Positions 1 through 8,005 of a DNA stretch of 44,583 nucleotides are shown one piece after another. Position 1 is the stretch's first letter. Every line of letters begins with the position of its first letter. A program made the translations under genes and the position numbers. A model generated the notes under the pieces. The model was not told the origin of the DNA and made no database searches. It saw only the letters and a list, made by a program, of their open reading frames with translations. The stretch is from an uncultured Prevotella sp. (GTDB taxonomy: Bacteria > Bacteroidota > Bacteroidia > Bacteroidales > Bacteroidaceae), in contig CALIZL010000113.1 in assembly GCA_938028745.1 (NCBI GenBank), forward strand, positions 1 to 44,583. Direction: 5' to 3'.

Positions 1-351
1 GCAATTACATCTGCCGTAAATAGAACCTTGGGCATAACGAACAAGGGCGAAACACGTGGACATGGGGCAACAGATAAAGGTTGGGAGCAGCAGAATGGGT
101 GGATGGAGACGGGCTATCCGGATAGGTACATGGTTGTTGACGACACAACTATTGAAGGGGTTACGCTGAAAGACGTAAGGCAACAACATGCTGCATTAAA
201 GCCTGGCAGCTACAAAAACCTTCTTACGTGGGCGCATATTCCGATAATTGCAAATTATGATGTGCTGAACAACAATCCTGCTGCCGAGTTACAAAGTTGG
301 AAAGTCATTATGACTTACCTGATAGAAAAAAGAACCGATGCCGAGAATTAA
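1..351 (+). CDS. C-terminal part of an unrecognised protein (5' end outside window)
   Basis: The reading frame is open from the first base of the window to a TAA at 349-351, giving at least 116 residues, so this is the 3' end of a gene that begins upstream. I do not recognise the family. The visible part is hydrophilic, with no membrane segment and no cysteine, and includes a stretch rich in Asn, Gln, Gly and Trp followed by a more ordered end (motifs GYPDRYMVVDD and LLTWAHIPII). A TTG at 28 could serve as a start, but the frame continues to the left without a stop, so an internal start is not needed. An ATG follows the stop with no gap and in the same frame. Confidence 0.5.
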   Translation, partial: AITSAVNRTLGITNKGETRGHGATDKGWEQQNGWMETGYPDRYMVVDDTTIEGVTLKDVRQQHAALKPGSYKNLLTWAHIPIIANYDVLNNNPAAELQSWKVIMTYLIEKRTDAEN

Positions 352-495
352 ATGGCAATAGCAAGGCTACTGCCCGATGGCGATACGCTTTTCGTTAAGG
401 TTGGGCGTTGTATTGACTCGCCCAAACAGTATTATGCCGACAACGCGGAGAGGTATCGTGAAAGGGAAATGGATGAAAATGGAATGTTGTCTTAA
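352..495 (+). CDS. small hypothetical protein, 47 aa, directly after the upstream stop codon
   Basis: The ATG at 352 directly follows the TAA at 349-351 in the same reading frame and runs 47 codons to a TAA at 493-495. The product begins MAIARLLPDGDTLFVKVG and is charged towards its C-terminus (many Arg and Glu). Zero spacing suggests translational coupling. Because the frame is shared, the two pieces could instead be one gene split by a nonsense change or a sequencing error. No family recognised. The codon mix looks ordinary for this genome, which mildly supports real coding. Confidence 0.35.
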   Translation: MAIARLLPDGDTLFVKVGRCIDSPKQYYADNAERYREREMDENGMLS

Positions 496-559
496 CAACA
501 GGTTGAAACTAACAGACTTGTGCCAGTTAACGCATTACAAACCTGTCTGCTTAGTTCTC

Positions 560-629
560 TTGTCAGCTCGTCAACTAAACAACTGGCCAACTCATCAACA
601 GGTTAACTCGTCAACTCGCCAACTGGTCA
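560..629. repeat. short-word array (GTCAACT/AACTCGTC type)
   Basis: Between the small ORF and the MATE gene the sequence is made largely of variants of an 8-9 base word containing CAACT, spaced every 8-10 bases (for example CTCGTCAACT and CTGGCCAACT). It is not coding. The same kind of word array occurs in other intergenic gaps of the window with different words. Confidence 0.5.
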
Positions 630-1979
630 ACTGAAAACCCGCTTTTGTTTGCTCCACACCACCAGCACAACGAAAGTTAGGGCCTCGGCGAGGGGAACGG
701 CGAGCCATAAGCCAAGCACACCGATGAGATAAGGAAGGGCAATGAAGATGGGAATGACAAATATAAGGCCGCGCAAGAACATAAAGAAAATGGCCTCGGT
801 GGCACGTTCCACGCTTTGGTAAAAGCCAATAATAACCACATTGAGCGAAAAGAATACGAAACTGGTGGCAAAGAGTGGGAAACCTTCCGTGCACACAATG
901 AAGGCATGAGTGCCTTCTGCCAAGAACAATGAAATAAGCGGACGAAAGGCCAACATGCCCAAAAGACTGATAACAAGGCCGCTAACAGCCGTGAGCGCAA
1001 GCGATAGGCGGAGCGTGCGGCGCACGCGGTCGTGGTTGGATTGGCCGTGGTTGTAGCTCACAATGGGCAGCTGCGCCTGTGCAATGGCATTGCCAAACAT
1101 GTAGACTAGTGGGAAAAGATAGCACGCCACGCTGAATGCAGCCACGCCATCTTCGTGAAGAAAGGCCATAAACATGAAGTTGCCAACAATCATTAGCCCC
1201 GAAATGGCGGTCTCGGCAATGAACGTTGGAACGCCTAACTTCATCATATAGCCTAAGTTGCGCACGGTAAGGCGAACGCTGGTGCGCGTAAACTTGGGGC
1301 GATAAAGGCGTATGGTCTTGGGGGAATACACCAAATAGGCCACAACCATCACGGCCCCAACGGCTTCGGAAATGCTTGTAGCAGAGGCTGCGCCCATCAA
1401 ACCAAGGTTAAGCGGAAAGACAAACAGCCAATCGAGAAAGATGTTGAGCACGGCAGGGAGCACGCTGGCGTACATGGCGTACTTAGGCGAACCGTCTAGC
1501 CGAATGATAAAGCCGCCCACATGCACAAGTACCATGAGGGCAGGTATGGGACTGATGTAAGTGAGATACTCAACAACGAGGGGTTCGAGCGTTTGCGAAC
1601 CGCCAAAGAGGTAGCATAGCGGTTTGGCGAAAACGGCAATAAGCACACTTACGCCCGACATGACAACGAATGGAACAGTAAGTGCTTGCGTGGCGTTGAT
1701 GTTGGCAGCCTTGTTGTTGCCGCGCGAAAGGTGAACGGCCGCCACTACGCTAACACCCGTGGCAAACATGAGCGACACACCTAGTCCGATGAGGAATATG
1801 GGGGCGGCAATGTTTACTGCGGCCAAGGCATTGCTGCCTATACCCTGCCCAACGAAGATGCCATCGGCAAGGGTAAGCATGGCGTTGAACACCAAACCGA
1901 GAAGGGTTGGCACGAAAAGCTTAACGAACAGCCGTGGGATGTTCATCTTACCAAAGTCTATGTTGTCTCTGTTATCCAT
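627..1979 (-). CDS. MATE family efflux transporter
   Basis: A 450-residue polytopic membrane protein with about twelve hydrophobic segments in two similar halves, as in multidrug and toxic compound extrusion (MATE) transporters, which export cationic drugs or metabolites in exchange for Na+ or H+. Near the N-terminus it carries LFVPTLLGLVFNAML and a following DGIFVGQG, typical of the MepA-like branch. I placed the start at 1979 (MDNRDNIDFGK). A longer frame from 2033 adds 18 polar residues unlike the family, while 450 aa is the usual length. A Bacteroidetes-type promoter lies about 220 bases upstream. It is transcribed alone. The substrate cannot be read from sequence. Confidence 0.9.
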   Translation of the reverse strand: MDNRDNIDFGKMNIPRLFVKLFVPTLLGLVFNAMLTLADGIFVGQGIGSNALAAVNIAAPIFLIGLGVSLMFATGVSVVAAVHLSRGNNKAANINATQALTVPFVVMSGVSVLIAVFAKPLCYLFGGSQTLEPLVVEYLTYISPIPALMVLVHVGGFIIRLDGSPKYAMYASVLPAVLNIFLDWLFVFPLNLGLMGAASATSISEAVGAVMVVAYLVYSPKTIRLYRPKFTRTSVRLTVRNLGYMMKLGVPTFIAETAISGLMIVGNFMFMAFLHEDGVAAFSVACYLFPLVYMFGNAIAQAQLPIVSYNHGQSNHDRVRRTLRLSLALTAVSGLVISLLGMLAFRPLISLFLAEGTHAFIVCTEGFPLFATSFVFFSLNVVIIGFYQSVERATEAIFFMFLRGLIFVIPIFIALPYLIGVLGLWLAVPLAEALTFVVLVVWSKQKRVFS

Positions 1980-2199
1980 GTTGTTGGGGTGTGGGGAGGG
2001 TTCTCTGCGGGCTAAGTTGGTTGCGACATACAAGATAACGTGGCTGGCCTAGATAGCTATGCCGCCAGGTCTGGCCTGGGTTTTCTTGCCTGTTACGCAG
2101 TCCTAAGCAAACATTTAAGGCTTATCTAGTGGGTATCCTTGCTTAACGGAGCCTTGGTTTGCCAACAAAGTAGCTTCGTTTAAACCGCAATAACGATTG

Positions 2200-2231
2200 C
2201 AAAGGTAGCGTTTTTCATCGAGTTGGGCAAA
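2200..2231 (-). promoter_or_regulatory. promoter of the MATE gene
   Basis: Read on the minus strand there is TTTG (2228-2231), a 20-base spacer and TACCTTTG (2200-2207), a full match to the Bacteroidetes consensus TTTG-N19-21-TAnnTTTG. Transcription should start near 2194, leaving an untranslated leader of about 215 bases. That leader contains a small stem, CCAGG (2065-2069) with CCTGG (2075-2079), among others. Confidence 0.65.
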
Positions 2232-2292
2232 TAGGAAAGCCGAACATCCTTAGTCTTCGCGACTTGGAATGCTCGGCTATTGTTTCCTATTT
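2228..2292. terminator. imperfect long hairpin upstream of the MATE promoter
   Basis: The left arm starts AAATAGGAAAGCCGAACAT and the right arm is its near reverse complement (ATGCTCGGC, a short insert, then TTTCCTATTT), with a 15-20 base loop. It could stop transcription coming from the lipoprotein gene at 2804-3637 or from either side. Its left end overlaps the -33 box of the MATE promoter. There is no clean U-run, so the terminator call is tentative. Confidence 0.4.
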
Positions 2293-2295
2293 ACG

Positions 2296-2460
2296 TGTTG
2301 AGAAGTTCGTTAGTCAGTTAACAAGCTAACGAGTTGACATGTTAACGAGTTCGTTTGCCAGTTAACAAGTTGGCCAGTTAATAAACTCGCTTGCTGTTGA
2401 CAAAGCAACCAATTGGCCGGTTAACAAGCCCGCTTGCGGTTGACAAAGCTGCGAATTAAT
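2296..2460. repeat. word array GTTAACAAG / GAGTTGAC
   Basis: About 165 bases built from variants of AGTTAACAAGTTGGCC and GTTGACAAAGC at intervals of 8-16 bases, in a roughly 820-base gap without a gene. The rest of the gap (2461-2803) is ordinary AT-rich sequence. It holds one small stem, AGGCAA/TTGCCT at 2684-2703, downstream of the lipoprotein gene, and nothing else I can name. Confidence 0.5.
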
Positions 2461-2803
2461 GGCCTTATGGTGCGCCACTCGCCTCTGCATGTTAACCTTT
2501 TTACTTAACGAAACCTCTTTTTCTCGTTATGGGCTGGCTCTACCGTGGACTGTTAAAGAGGCTGGAATAGGGTTGCCTCCGCACAGAACCACGATTTAAC
2601 GCCACTCTCTAGCCTGCGACACACGATGTAACACACATGCCGTGGCCTTCTCTCTGTTGTATAAATCTCTCTCTTTGTTTGTGAGGCAACTTCACAATTG
2701 CCTTTAATCATCAACCTGATTTCTAAATAACGTCTCTAAACCTGAATGATTTTTTCCTTAAATTTAATGCTGTACCTATTATATTGAATGTTGTATGAAC
2801 TAC

Positions 2804-3637
2804 TTATTTCTCTGTTGGGATGTTGAAGAACAAGGGCTCTGAAATGGGGATGTTGTTTCCTCTTACGGCTGCCACACGTATAACGGCGTTGCCTGGTTTC
2901 AGTTTCTTGTCTGCCCTTACCAGTGCCGTATAGCGTATGGCCTTGCCTGGTTCAAGCTGTTCAACGTGTATGGTGGGCGAGATATCCAAGTGTTTGTTGC
3001 CCGTTTCTTCGGTAACGATGGGCTGAACGTCGTGTAGCGTTTGGCTACTGTTGTTCCATAGTTCGAAGATAACCTTACAAAGCTCGTCGCGATTAATCTG
3101 TCGATTCTGATTGTCGTCTACAAACCGAGCGTTGCGTATCTCTATCGGCAGTGTGCCAATTGTGCGCGTTGGCTCTTGCTGTGCGCTCTCACCAGCACTT
3201 GGTTGTTGTGCACTGTAATTGCCTGTATAGTCAGAACCCTTGAAGTCGAATATGCGGTCGTCGCCTCCGTTGTTCTCGTCAAAGCCGCTATCACTGGGCG
3301 GATATTGGCCGTAAGCAGGCTCCTCATTGTTATATCCGTAGTCTTCGCGTTCCATTTCTCGGCGGCGTTGCTCAATGCGTTCGCGCCTTCTTTCACTTCG
3401 TTCTTCGGCTTTCTTATCGGCTTGTTCGCCAATGGCAGCTCCGATAGCAGCCCCTACGCCCGTGCCAACAATCTGTCCGAGGTCCGAACCGCCCGCTCCG
3501 CCTGTTATTCCACCGATGGCACTGCCTAAGATTGAGCCAAGTGTGGCACCCGCATAGGCCCCAGAGCCTGCGTAAGTTCCGCATCCAACGAGCATCGCCA
3601 GTGCGATTAGTGCCATGATGAGTTTTCTTGCTACCAT
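2804..3637 (-). CDS. glycine-zipper lipoprotein
   Basis: A 277-residue predicted lipoprotein. A short signal peptide ends in the lipobox LVGC at residues 16-19. Residues about 22-72 are a glycine zipper (repeated GSILGSAIGG and GVGAAIGAAIG motifs), a membrane-inserting module also found in outer-membrane lipoproteins such as SlyB. Residues about 74-100 are a charged Arg/Glu helix, then a Gly/Asn/Tyr-rich linker. The C-terminal 110 residues look like a beta-sandwich (NARFVDDNQNRQINRDE, then strands), perhaps extracytoplasmic. The start follows the promoter at 3729-3736. It is monocistronic with no informative neighbour. The membrane and lipoprotein assignment is secure; the function is unknown. 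Confidence 0.8.
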   Translation of the reverse strand: MVARKLIMALIALAMLVGCGTYAGSGAYAGATLGSILGSAIGGITGGAGGSDLGQIVGTGVGAAIGAAIGEQADKKAEERSERRRERIEQRRREMEREDYGYNNEEPAYGQYPPSDSGFDENNGGDDRIFDFKGSDYTGNYSAQQPSAGESAQQEPTRTIGTLPIEIRNARFVDDNQNRQINRDELCKVIFELWNNSSQTLHDVQPIVTEETGNKHLDISPTIHVEQLEPGKAIRYTALVRADKKLKPGNAVIRVAAVRGNNIPISEPLFFNIPTEK

Positions 3638-3728
3638 CGCGTTTGTTTTTTAATTGGGACGAAAGTCTGCGGCATAGCCTTGGGGTAAGCCTTTCGCTGT
3701 TGGCCGTTTTCGTCCTCGTTTCTGGATG

Positions 3729-3736
3729 CAAAGTTA
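3729..3736 (-). promoter_or_regulatory. -7 box for the glycine-zipper lipoprotein gene
   Basis: The minus strand reads TAACTTTG, matching TAnnTTTG, about 92 bases before the ATG. No TTTG is found at the expected -33 position, so only half of the consensus is visible. Confidence 0.45.
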
Positions 3737-3960
3737 GTAAGAATGGCTAAGTCTGTGAGAGGAATTCCCCCAAACGAAGGTAGGGAATACCCTAAACGGA
3801 AAAGGAGAATAAGAAGGTAGGTGGAAGAAACAAACGAGATGGGACAAGCAAGAACACAGGAAGAACCTGTATTTCATAGGGTTATATGGGAAAGAAAGGG
3901 ATGAATAAGACAGGTAAGACAAACGAATGAAACAGGTAAAGCTTACGAATAAACTTCCCA

Positions 3961-5706
3961 CTACGGCTTATACTCCACCCTTCCATAAACAATTCTGCGC
4001 GCGGGTTTCCACATGTCGCTGGCCATATCCTTGCGCGCTATATAATAAGGAGTGCGAAGGTTGGCGATGCCAAAGAGCAGATGACAGAGCCCATCGGACA
4101 TACCCGGACGAGCTACCGCACCTTGCAGTCGATGCCACGCCTGGGGATTGCGGGCAATAAACGAGGGCGATGCCCATACAATAAGCGGAATATCGTTCAT
4201 GCTGTGCATGTAGGCCGAAGTGTATTCGGGCGTTGTCGAGCGGCCATATTGGTCGCGCCAGTCGTAAATTTCTTCGCCGTGGTCGGGCAAGTAAACCACA
4301 ACGGCCCGCGTATTGCGCATGGCATCGAACACCATACCCAGCACATGGTCGTTATAACGGGTGGCATTGTCGTACTCGGCCACTTGTTGTCGCTTACTCG
4401 GCGTTAGCCAAGGGGCAGAACCTTTAATGTCGGCGGCACTAAAAACGTTGAAGGCCGACGTATCGGGATACTTGTCTTTGGCATTGAAATGTTGGCCGTT
4501 GAGGTGTAACAACAACAGCCTATGGCGGCAACTGTTGGCCTTTGCATGGGCAAGGGCTCGCGAAACAAGCGCCCCATCGAGCGTTCCTTCACTGCCACGA
4601 ACACTGTTGTAAGCCACAGAACGTATCTGCGGATGGTAAATAAAGCCGTTAAGACTGTAATTGGTAAACACGTTGTCGGCCGTTACCAGTTGGTTACTCC
4701 ACATCTCAACCGTGTAGCCGGCACGCTTAAACACCACGGGCCACAGTGCGCCTTGGCTCCAATTCTGCCCTGCGGACACATCGTTGGTGCTGAGTATGGC
4801 CTTTACGGCCTCGGTGGTGAAGTTGTAAGGACTGATATAATCGGTAAAGGCCAGCAGGTTACCGCGCTTTTGTTCGGCCACCATTCGCGGCGTAGTGGGT
4901 AACGGATAGCCATAGATTTGGGCATGACTCTTAATGTACGACTCGCCAATAACCACCACCAACGTAAGCGAATCAGCATCATTGGCCAGGCTACTTGCAC
5001 GCTTGGCCGCCGCTAAGTTATTGGCCACGGCCTCTTGCAGTTCGCGTTTCATCAGATGCGGAACGTATAACGAATAGGCGGCAATGGACAAATCGTCCAT
5101 CGAATAGGCATAATAACGAATGTTCCACCATTCGGCATCGGCTGTGGTTTGGCAGCGCAGCAGGGCTGGAATGGCCGAATAAGTGTAGCCTAGGGCAACA
5201 AACGAACCAAGGATGAGGCCTGCCAGCAACTTTGTGGGCAGCTTACGTTGAGCCCAACGCCCCCACATAAGTCGGTGGCGTTCGGCAAAAACAACCACCA
5301 CGATATATAATATGGTGAGCGCATAGCTTTTAAATGCGCCTGCCGACACGGCGAATGTGGAGAAGAAACCCGACACTTCGGCGGCGTTGGTCTCTGCAAC
5401 GAGCATCACGGTCTTGGGTGTGAGCTCTGAATGGAGGGCGAAATGCAGAAAACTTCGCAACAATACGCACCACGTGGGCAGGGCGTAGGCCAAACATTTA
5501 AACCATGTTCGACCCACGGCATGCACCATACAGGTGAGCAAATAGGCCAAAGCAAGTGCGGCGACGAGGTGCAGCAGGGCTGCCGCCACTTCGTCGGGAT
5601 AGGCGTACATGTGCTTAATGGCCTCGAAAGGCATCAGCGTAATGGCCGCAAACATGGCCACGAAGAACACCCATTGGCGCAAAGGGCGCATAAGTGTGCG
5701 TATCAT
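3961..5706 (-). CDS. phosphoethanolamine-transferase-like membrane sulfatase
   Basis: A 581-residue inner-membrane enzyme of the alkaline phosphatase/sulfatase superfamily. About five transmembrane helices fill residues 10-180. A periplasmic catalytic domain follows, with the nucleophile motif VVIGES at 251-256 then the family signature YGYPLPTTPRM, and the metal site VVYLPDHGEE near residue 470. This layout is that of EptA/CptA-type enzymes, which move phosphoethanolamine onto lipid A or core sugars and lower surface charge. The likely nucleophile is Ser256, whereas EptA has Thr; both occur in the superfamily. A good promoter precedes it and it is transcribed alone. The donor and acceptor are inferred; a different phospho-alcohol transferase is possible. 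Confidence 0.85.
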   Translation of the reverse strand: MIRTLMRPLRQWVFFVAMFAAITLMPFEAIKHMYAYPDEVAAALLHLVAALALAYLLTCMVHAVGRTWFKCLAYALPTWCVLLRSFLHFALHSELTPKTVMLVAETNAAEVSGFFSTFAVSAGAFKSYALTILYIVVVVFAERHRLMWGRWAQRKLPTKLLAGLILGSFVALGYTYSAIPALLRCQTTADAEWWNIRYYAYSMDDLSIAAYSLYVPHLMKRELQEAVANNLAAAKRASSLANDADSLTLVVVIGESYIKSHAQIYGYPLPTTPRMVAEQKRGNLLAFTDYISPYNFTTEAVKAILSTNDVSAGQNWSQGALWPVVFKRAGYTVEMWSNQLVTADNVFTNYSLNGFIYHPQIRSVAYNSVRGSEGTLDGALVSRALAHAKANSCRHRLLLLHLNGQHFNAKDKYPDTSAFNVFSAADIKGSAPWLTPSKRQQVAEYDNATRYNDHVLGMVFDAMRNTRAVVVYLPDHGEEIYDWRDQYGRSTTPEYTSAYMHSMNDIPLIVWASPSFIARNPQAWHRLQGAVARPGMSDGLCHLLFGIANLRTPYYIARKDMASDMWKPARRIVYGRVEYKP

Positions 5707-5731
5707 TGTTATGCAGATTTGTTTGTTTGTG

Positions 5732-5762
5732 CAAAGGTCGGAAGAAAAAACGAGTTGACAAA
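5732..5762 (-). promoter_or_regulatory. promoter of the phosphoethanolamine-transferase-like gene
   Basis: The minus strand shows TTTG (5759-5762), a 19-base spacer and GACCTTTG (5732-5739), one mismatch from TAnnTTTG. This gives a leader of about 20 bases, which fits the ATG at 5706. The remaining gap, about 5763-6212, holds no gene or structure I can support. Confidence 0.6.
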
Positions 5763-6212
5763 ATAGTCGTTCTCAACTATCGCACGGCATTTCGTACAAA
5801 GTAGATGCACGCCAAACGGACTTACTTCTCACTCCTGCCCAACAAGCAACCGCTCTCCCCAATCCTATTTCTCTCCCAAATAGACTCGCCCAACACCTTT
5901 TATATGGCGAGAAAGAGGAGTAGTGTGCCAATCCTTTCAATACTCTATATGCTCTGAATAAAAGAAAATATTGCCGTCCATTAGGGTTTTAACAGACAGC
6001 AATATCATAAAAACAAGTGCGATTAGGCTGCTTTCCCAATTGGTTTATCAGCTTTGATTGACCCAAATTACCGCGATGTCGGACAGGAAGAACAAGCAAG
6101 ATCTGTTCAATGGGGTTAATCGGTGAAGGCAAACCACCCCTTCTTATTGCCCAATCGATGCCACTAATTGCCCCTATCCACACCACTAAGCAGTCCTATT
6201 TTTAACTGCAAA

Positions 6213-6233
6213 CGTTTGGACAGGTGCCAAACG
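6213..6233 (-). terminator. possible terminator of the DUF4240 gene
   Basis: A perfect 7-bp stem, CGTTTGG (6213-6219) with CCAAACG (6227-6233), lies 29 bases past the stop codon. On the minus strand a TTAAAAATAG tract follows after about ten bases, so the U-run is weak. Confidence 0.35.
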
Positions 6234-6261
6234 CCATGTGTCTTATGCAAGATAAGCTTTA

Positions 6262-6849
6262 TCACCCGAACTTTTCAAATAGGCGTGGGCATAGCTTTTG
6301 CATGGATTCAGGTTCGTCTTCTTCCCAATTAAATTCAAAATTGGGATAGTTGCCCTCACAAGTTTTGAAGTTTTCGTCGTCAATATAGTCGTACAACTCG
6401 GCATCAACGGCCTCTTCGAACGCCTCTAACGCCACATACCAGAACAGTTCGAACTCGAAAAAGTCCATCTCGGCATCATCGTCTATGTAGTCGATAAGGT
6501 TGTCGGGGTTGGCCATAGCCGCCTCATAAACCTTTCGCCCGCGCGATATAACCCACAAGCGGAAATACTCAAAGCCGTCATCCGAACAGCCTCCATTCAT
6601 CAAATAGCCAGCACACCACATCTCGGAGGTGTAGCTGTCGTAAAGAAGTTTGTCGGTTCGGAGCCTAAAACCAATCATTTCTTTTAACGACAGTTTGCTC
6701 AGCTCGCGTTTAACCACTTCCAAATATTCATCTTCATCGTTGCCAGCCTCGTCTACTGCGGTTTGTACGATAGCCCAAAATTGCTCTTCGTCCATCATTT
6801 CGGCCGTTGGTTTAAGTTCGGCCAACTCTTGTTGTCTTTGCTTTTCCAT
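6262..6849 (-). CDS. DUF4240 domain-containing protein
   Basis: A 195-residue, strongly acidic cytoplasmic protein with no signal peptide. The N-terminal part has the DUF4240 pattern: MDEEQFWAIVQTA (about 19-31), then FEYFRLWVISRGRKVYEAAM followed by NPDNLIDYI (about 94-125). The last 60 residues are very rich in Glu, Asp, Phe and Tyr. The biochemical role of DUF4240 proteins is not established; related proteins often appear as stand-alone genes, as here. The start is the only plausible ATG and no strong promoter is visible. The family call is from pattern memory and is fairly confident. Confidence 0.75.
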   Translation of the reverse strand: MEKQRQQELAELKPTAEMMDEEQFWAIVQTAVDEAGNDEDEYLEVVKRELSKLSLKEMIGFRLRTDKLLYDSYTSEMWCAGYLMNGGCSDDGFEYFRLWVISRGRKVYEAAMANPDNLIDYIDDDAEMDFFEFELFWYVALEAFEEAVDAELYDYIDDENFKTCEGNYPNFEFNWEEDEPESMQKLCPRLFEKFG

Positions 6850-7084
6850 AACATAAAAGGTTTTTAATTTGAAGGGGGTGAAAGAGGTTAAAAACAGACT
6901 TATTGGGGCTTTTCAGGCGTTTGCAGGTTGCCTTTATTCGGTAATCCTGCTGTTCTCTACCAATTTCCAACTAACAAGAGCAAGCCTTCATCATCAATTT
7001 GCTAAGCATTACAGCTATTGCAAGCCGATAGCAACAAGCCGGTCGCAACAAGCCAAAAGCAGGCTTTCATCACCCGTTGGCAGC

Positions 7085-7114
7085 ATAATTGGTTTTGAAT
7101 AAAAGGCCAATTAT
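7085..7114 (-). terminator. possible terminator after the RlpA-like gene
   Basis: A perfect 8-bp inverted repeat, ATAATTGG (7085-7092) and CCAATTAT (7107-7114), lies 37 bases past the RlpA-like gene. There is no U-run. The rest of 6850-7084 contains scattered CAACAAGCC words and no gene. Confidence 0.3.
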
Positions 7115-7150
7115 CACTTCTCTTGCATCAGCCTTGTGCGCACAGCGCAG

Positions 7151-7879
7151 CTATCTACGCCCTTTCTTTTTCCCTTTCTTCTTCTCTTTCTTTCCCTTCT
7201 TGGTTTTCTTATTACCCTTTTGGGGCATAGTTTTCACATGTTTCTTCTTCGACTTAACGTGTTTCTTCTCCGACTTAACATGTTTCTCCTTAGACTTAAC
7301 ATGTTTCTTCTTCGACTTAACGTGTTTTGCTGCGACCGAGTGGCGTACTTTGGCACTACCTTTCAGTTTCGAACCCTTTTTCTTGTGTTTCTTTCCTATG
7401 GTAGAACCCTTCTTGGCCTTATGCTTTCCCTTCTTCTTTGCACTGGCTTTTCCTTTTCGTTCGCCCGACTCTTCTTTTAAACGCTTGTCGGAAGTAGGCT
7501 CCTTGTCCTCAGAAGACACCTGCTTCTTATCCACAGGCGTAACCTCCACGGGAACCACTCCATGCGAAAGCATGCCTAACGCCTTAGCGGCACCCCACGA
7601 CAAGTCAACAATACGTCCACGCCCAAAGGGGCCGCGGTCGTTCACCCTCACAACAACCTCCTTGCCGTTATTTAGGTTTTTCACTCTCAGCTTTGTGCCG
7701 AAAGGATGCGTTCTGTGGGCGCAAGTAAAGTCGTTATGACGCAGTCGTTCACCACTACTTGTTCGTGCGCCCGTTGCTCGGCGCGAATAAAAAGAGGCTT
7801 TACCTCTCTGCTGTGCGTGCAAAGAGATAAAGCCCATAATGGTAAATGCAACAAACAATACGTTTCTTAATTGCGTCAC
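7151..7879 (-). CDS. RlpA-like double-psi beta-barrel protein with lysine-rich repeat tail
   Basis: A 242-residue exported protein. Residues 1-22 form a signal peptide ending HAQ. Residues about 25-112 are the RlpA double-psi beta-barrel: GKASFYSRRATGARTSSGE, then CAHRTHPFGT with the conserved His, and VRVNDRGPFGRGRIVDLS with the conserved Asp at 81. RlpA proteins bind or cleave peptidoglycan strands at the septum. No SPOR domain is present. Instead residues 135-242 are a Lys/Gly tail of roughly half lysine that includes five near-identical seven-residue repeats (185-217). The tail could hold the protein on the anionic cell wall or surface. Start by signal-peptide fit. Enzyme activity is not proven by sequence. 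Confidence 0.82.
   Translation of the reverse strand: MTQLRNVLFVAFTIMGFISLHAQQRGKASFYSRRATGARTSSGERLRHNDFTCAHRTHPFGTKLRVKNLNNGKEVVVRVNDRGPFGRGRIVDLSWGAAKALGMLSHGVVPVEVTPVDKKQVSSEDKEPTSDKRLKEESGERKGKASAKKKGKHKAKKGSTIGKKHKKKGSKLKGSAKVRHSVAAKHVKSKKKHVKSKEKHVKSEKKHVKSKKKHVKTMPQKGNKKTKKGKKEKKKGKKKGRR
7229..7327 (-). repeat. 21-bp coding repeats in the RlpA-like tail
   Basis: Five consecutive 21-bp units encode variants of KHVKSKK. The bases vary between copies (AAGTC/GAGTC, ACATG/ACGTG) while the peptide is nearly fixed. The DNA repeat is a candidate for copy-number change by slippage. Confidence 0.8.
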
Positions 7880-8005
7880 GTTGTTTGAATTTATGATTAT
7901 TGAGGTTTGTCACACCCCGTTGCACAGCCCTTGGCACGGATTGCAGCTCCTTCTGCCTTAGGAATGCGGGTGCACAACACTCTAATTCTATCGCGTTTAC
8001 GTTGT

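Noticed and set aside
2034..2200. Known riboswitch class in the MATE leader
   Set aside because: I looked for TPP, cobalamin, preQ1, SAM and guanidine signatures and found no convincing match.
5989..6186. 65-codon minus-strand frame
   Set aside because: No motif, no promoter, and it lies in a gap with no other coding sign.
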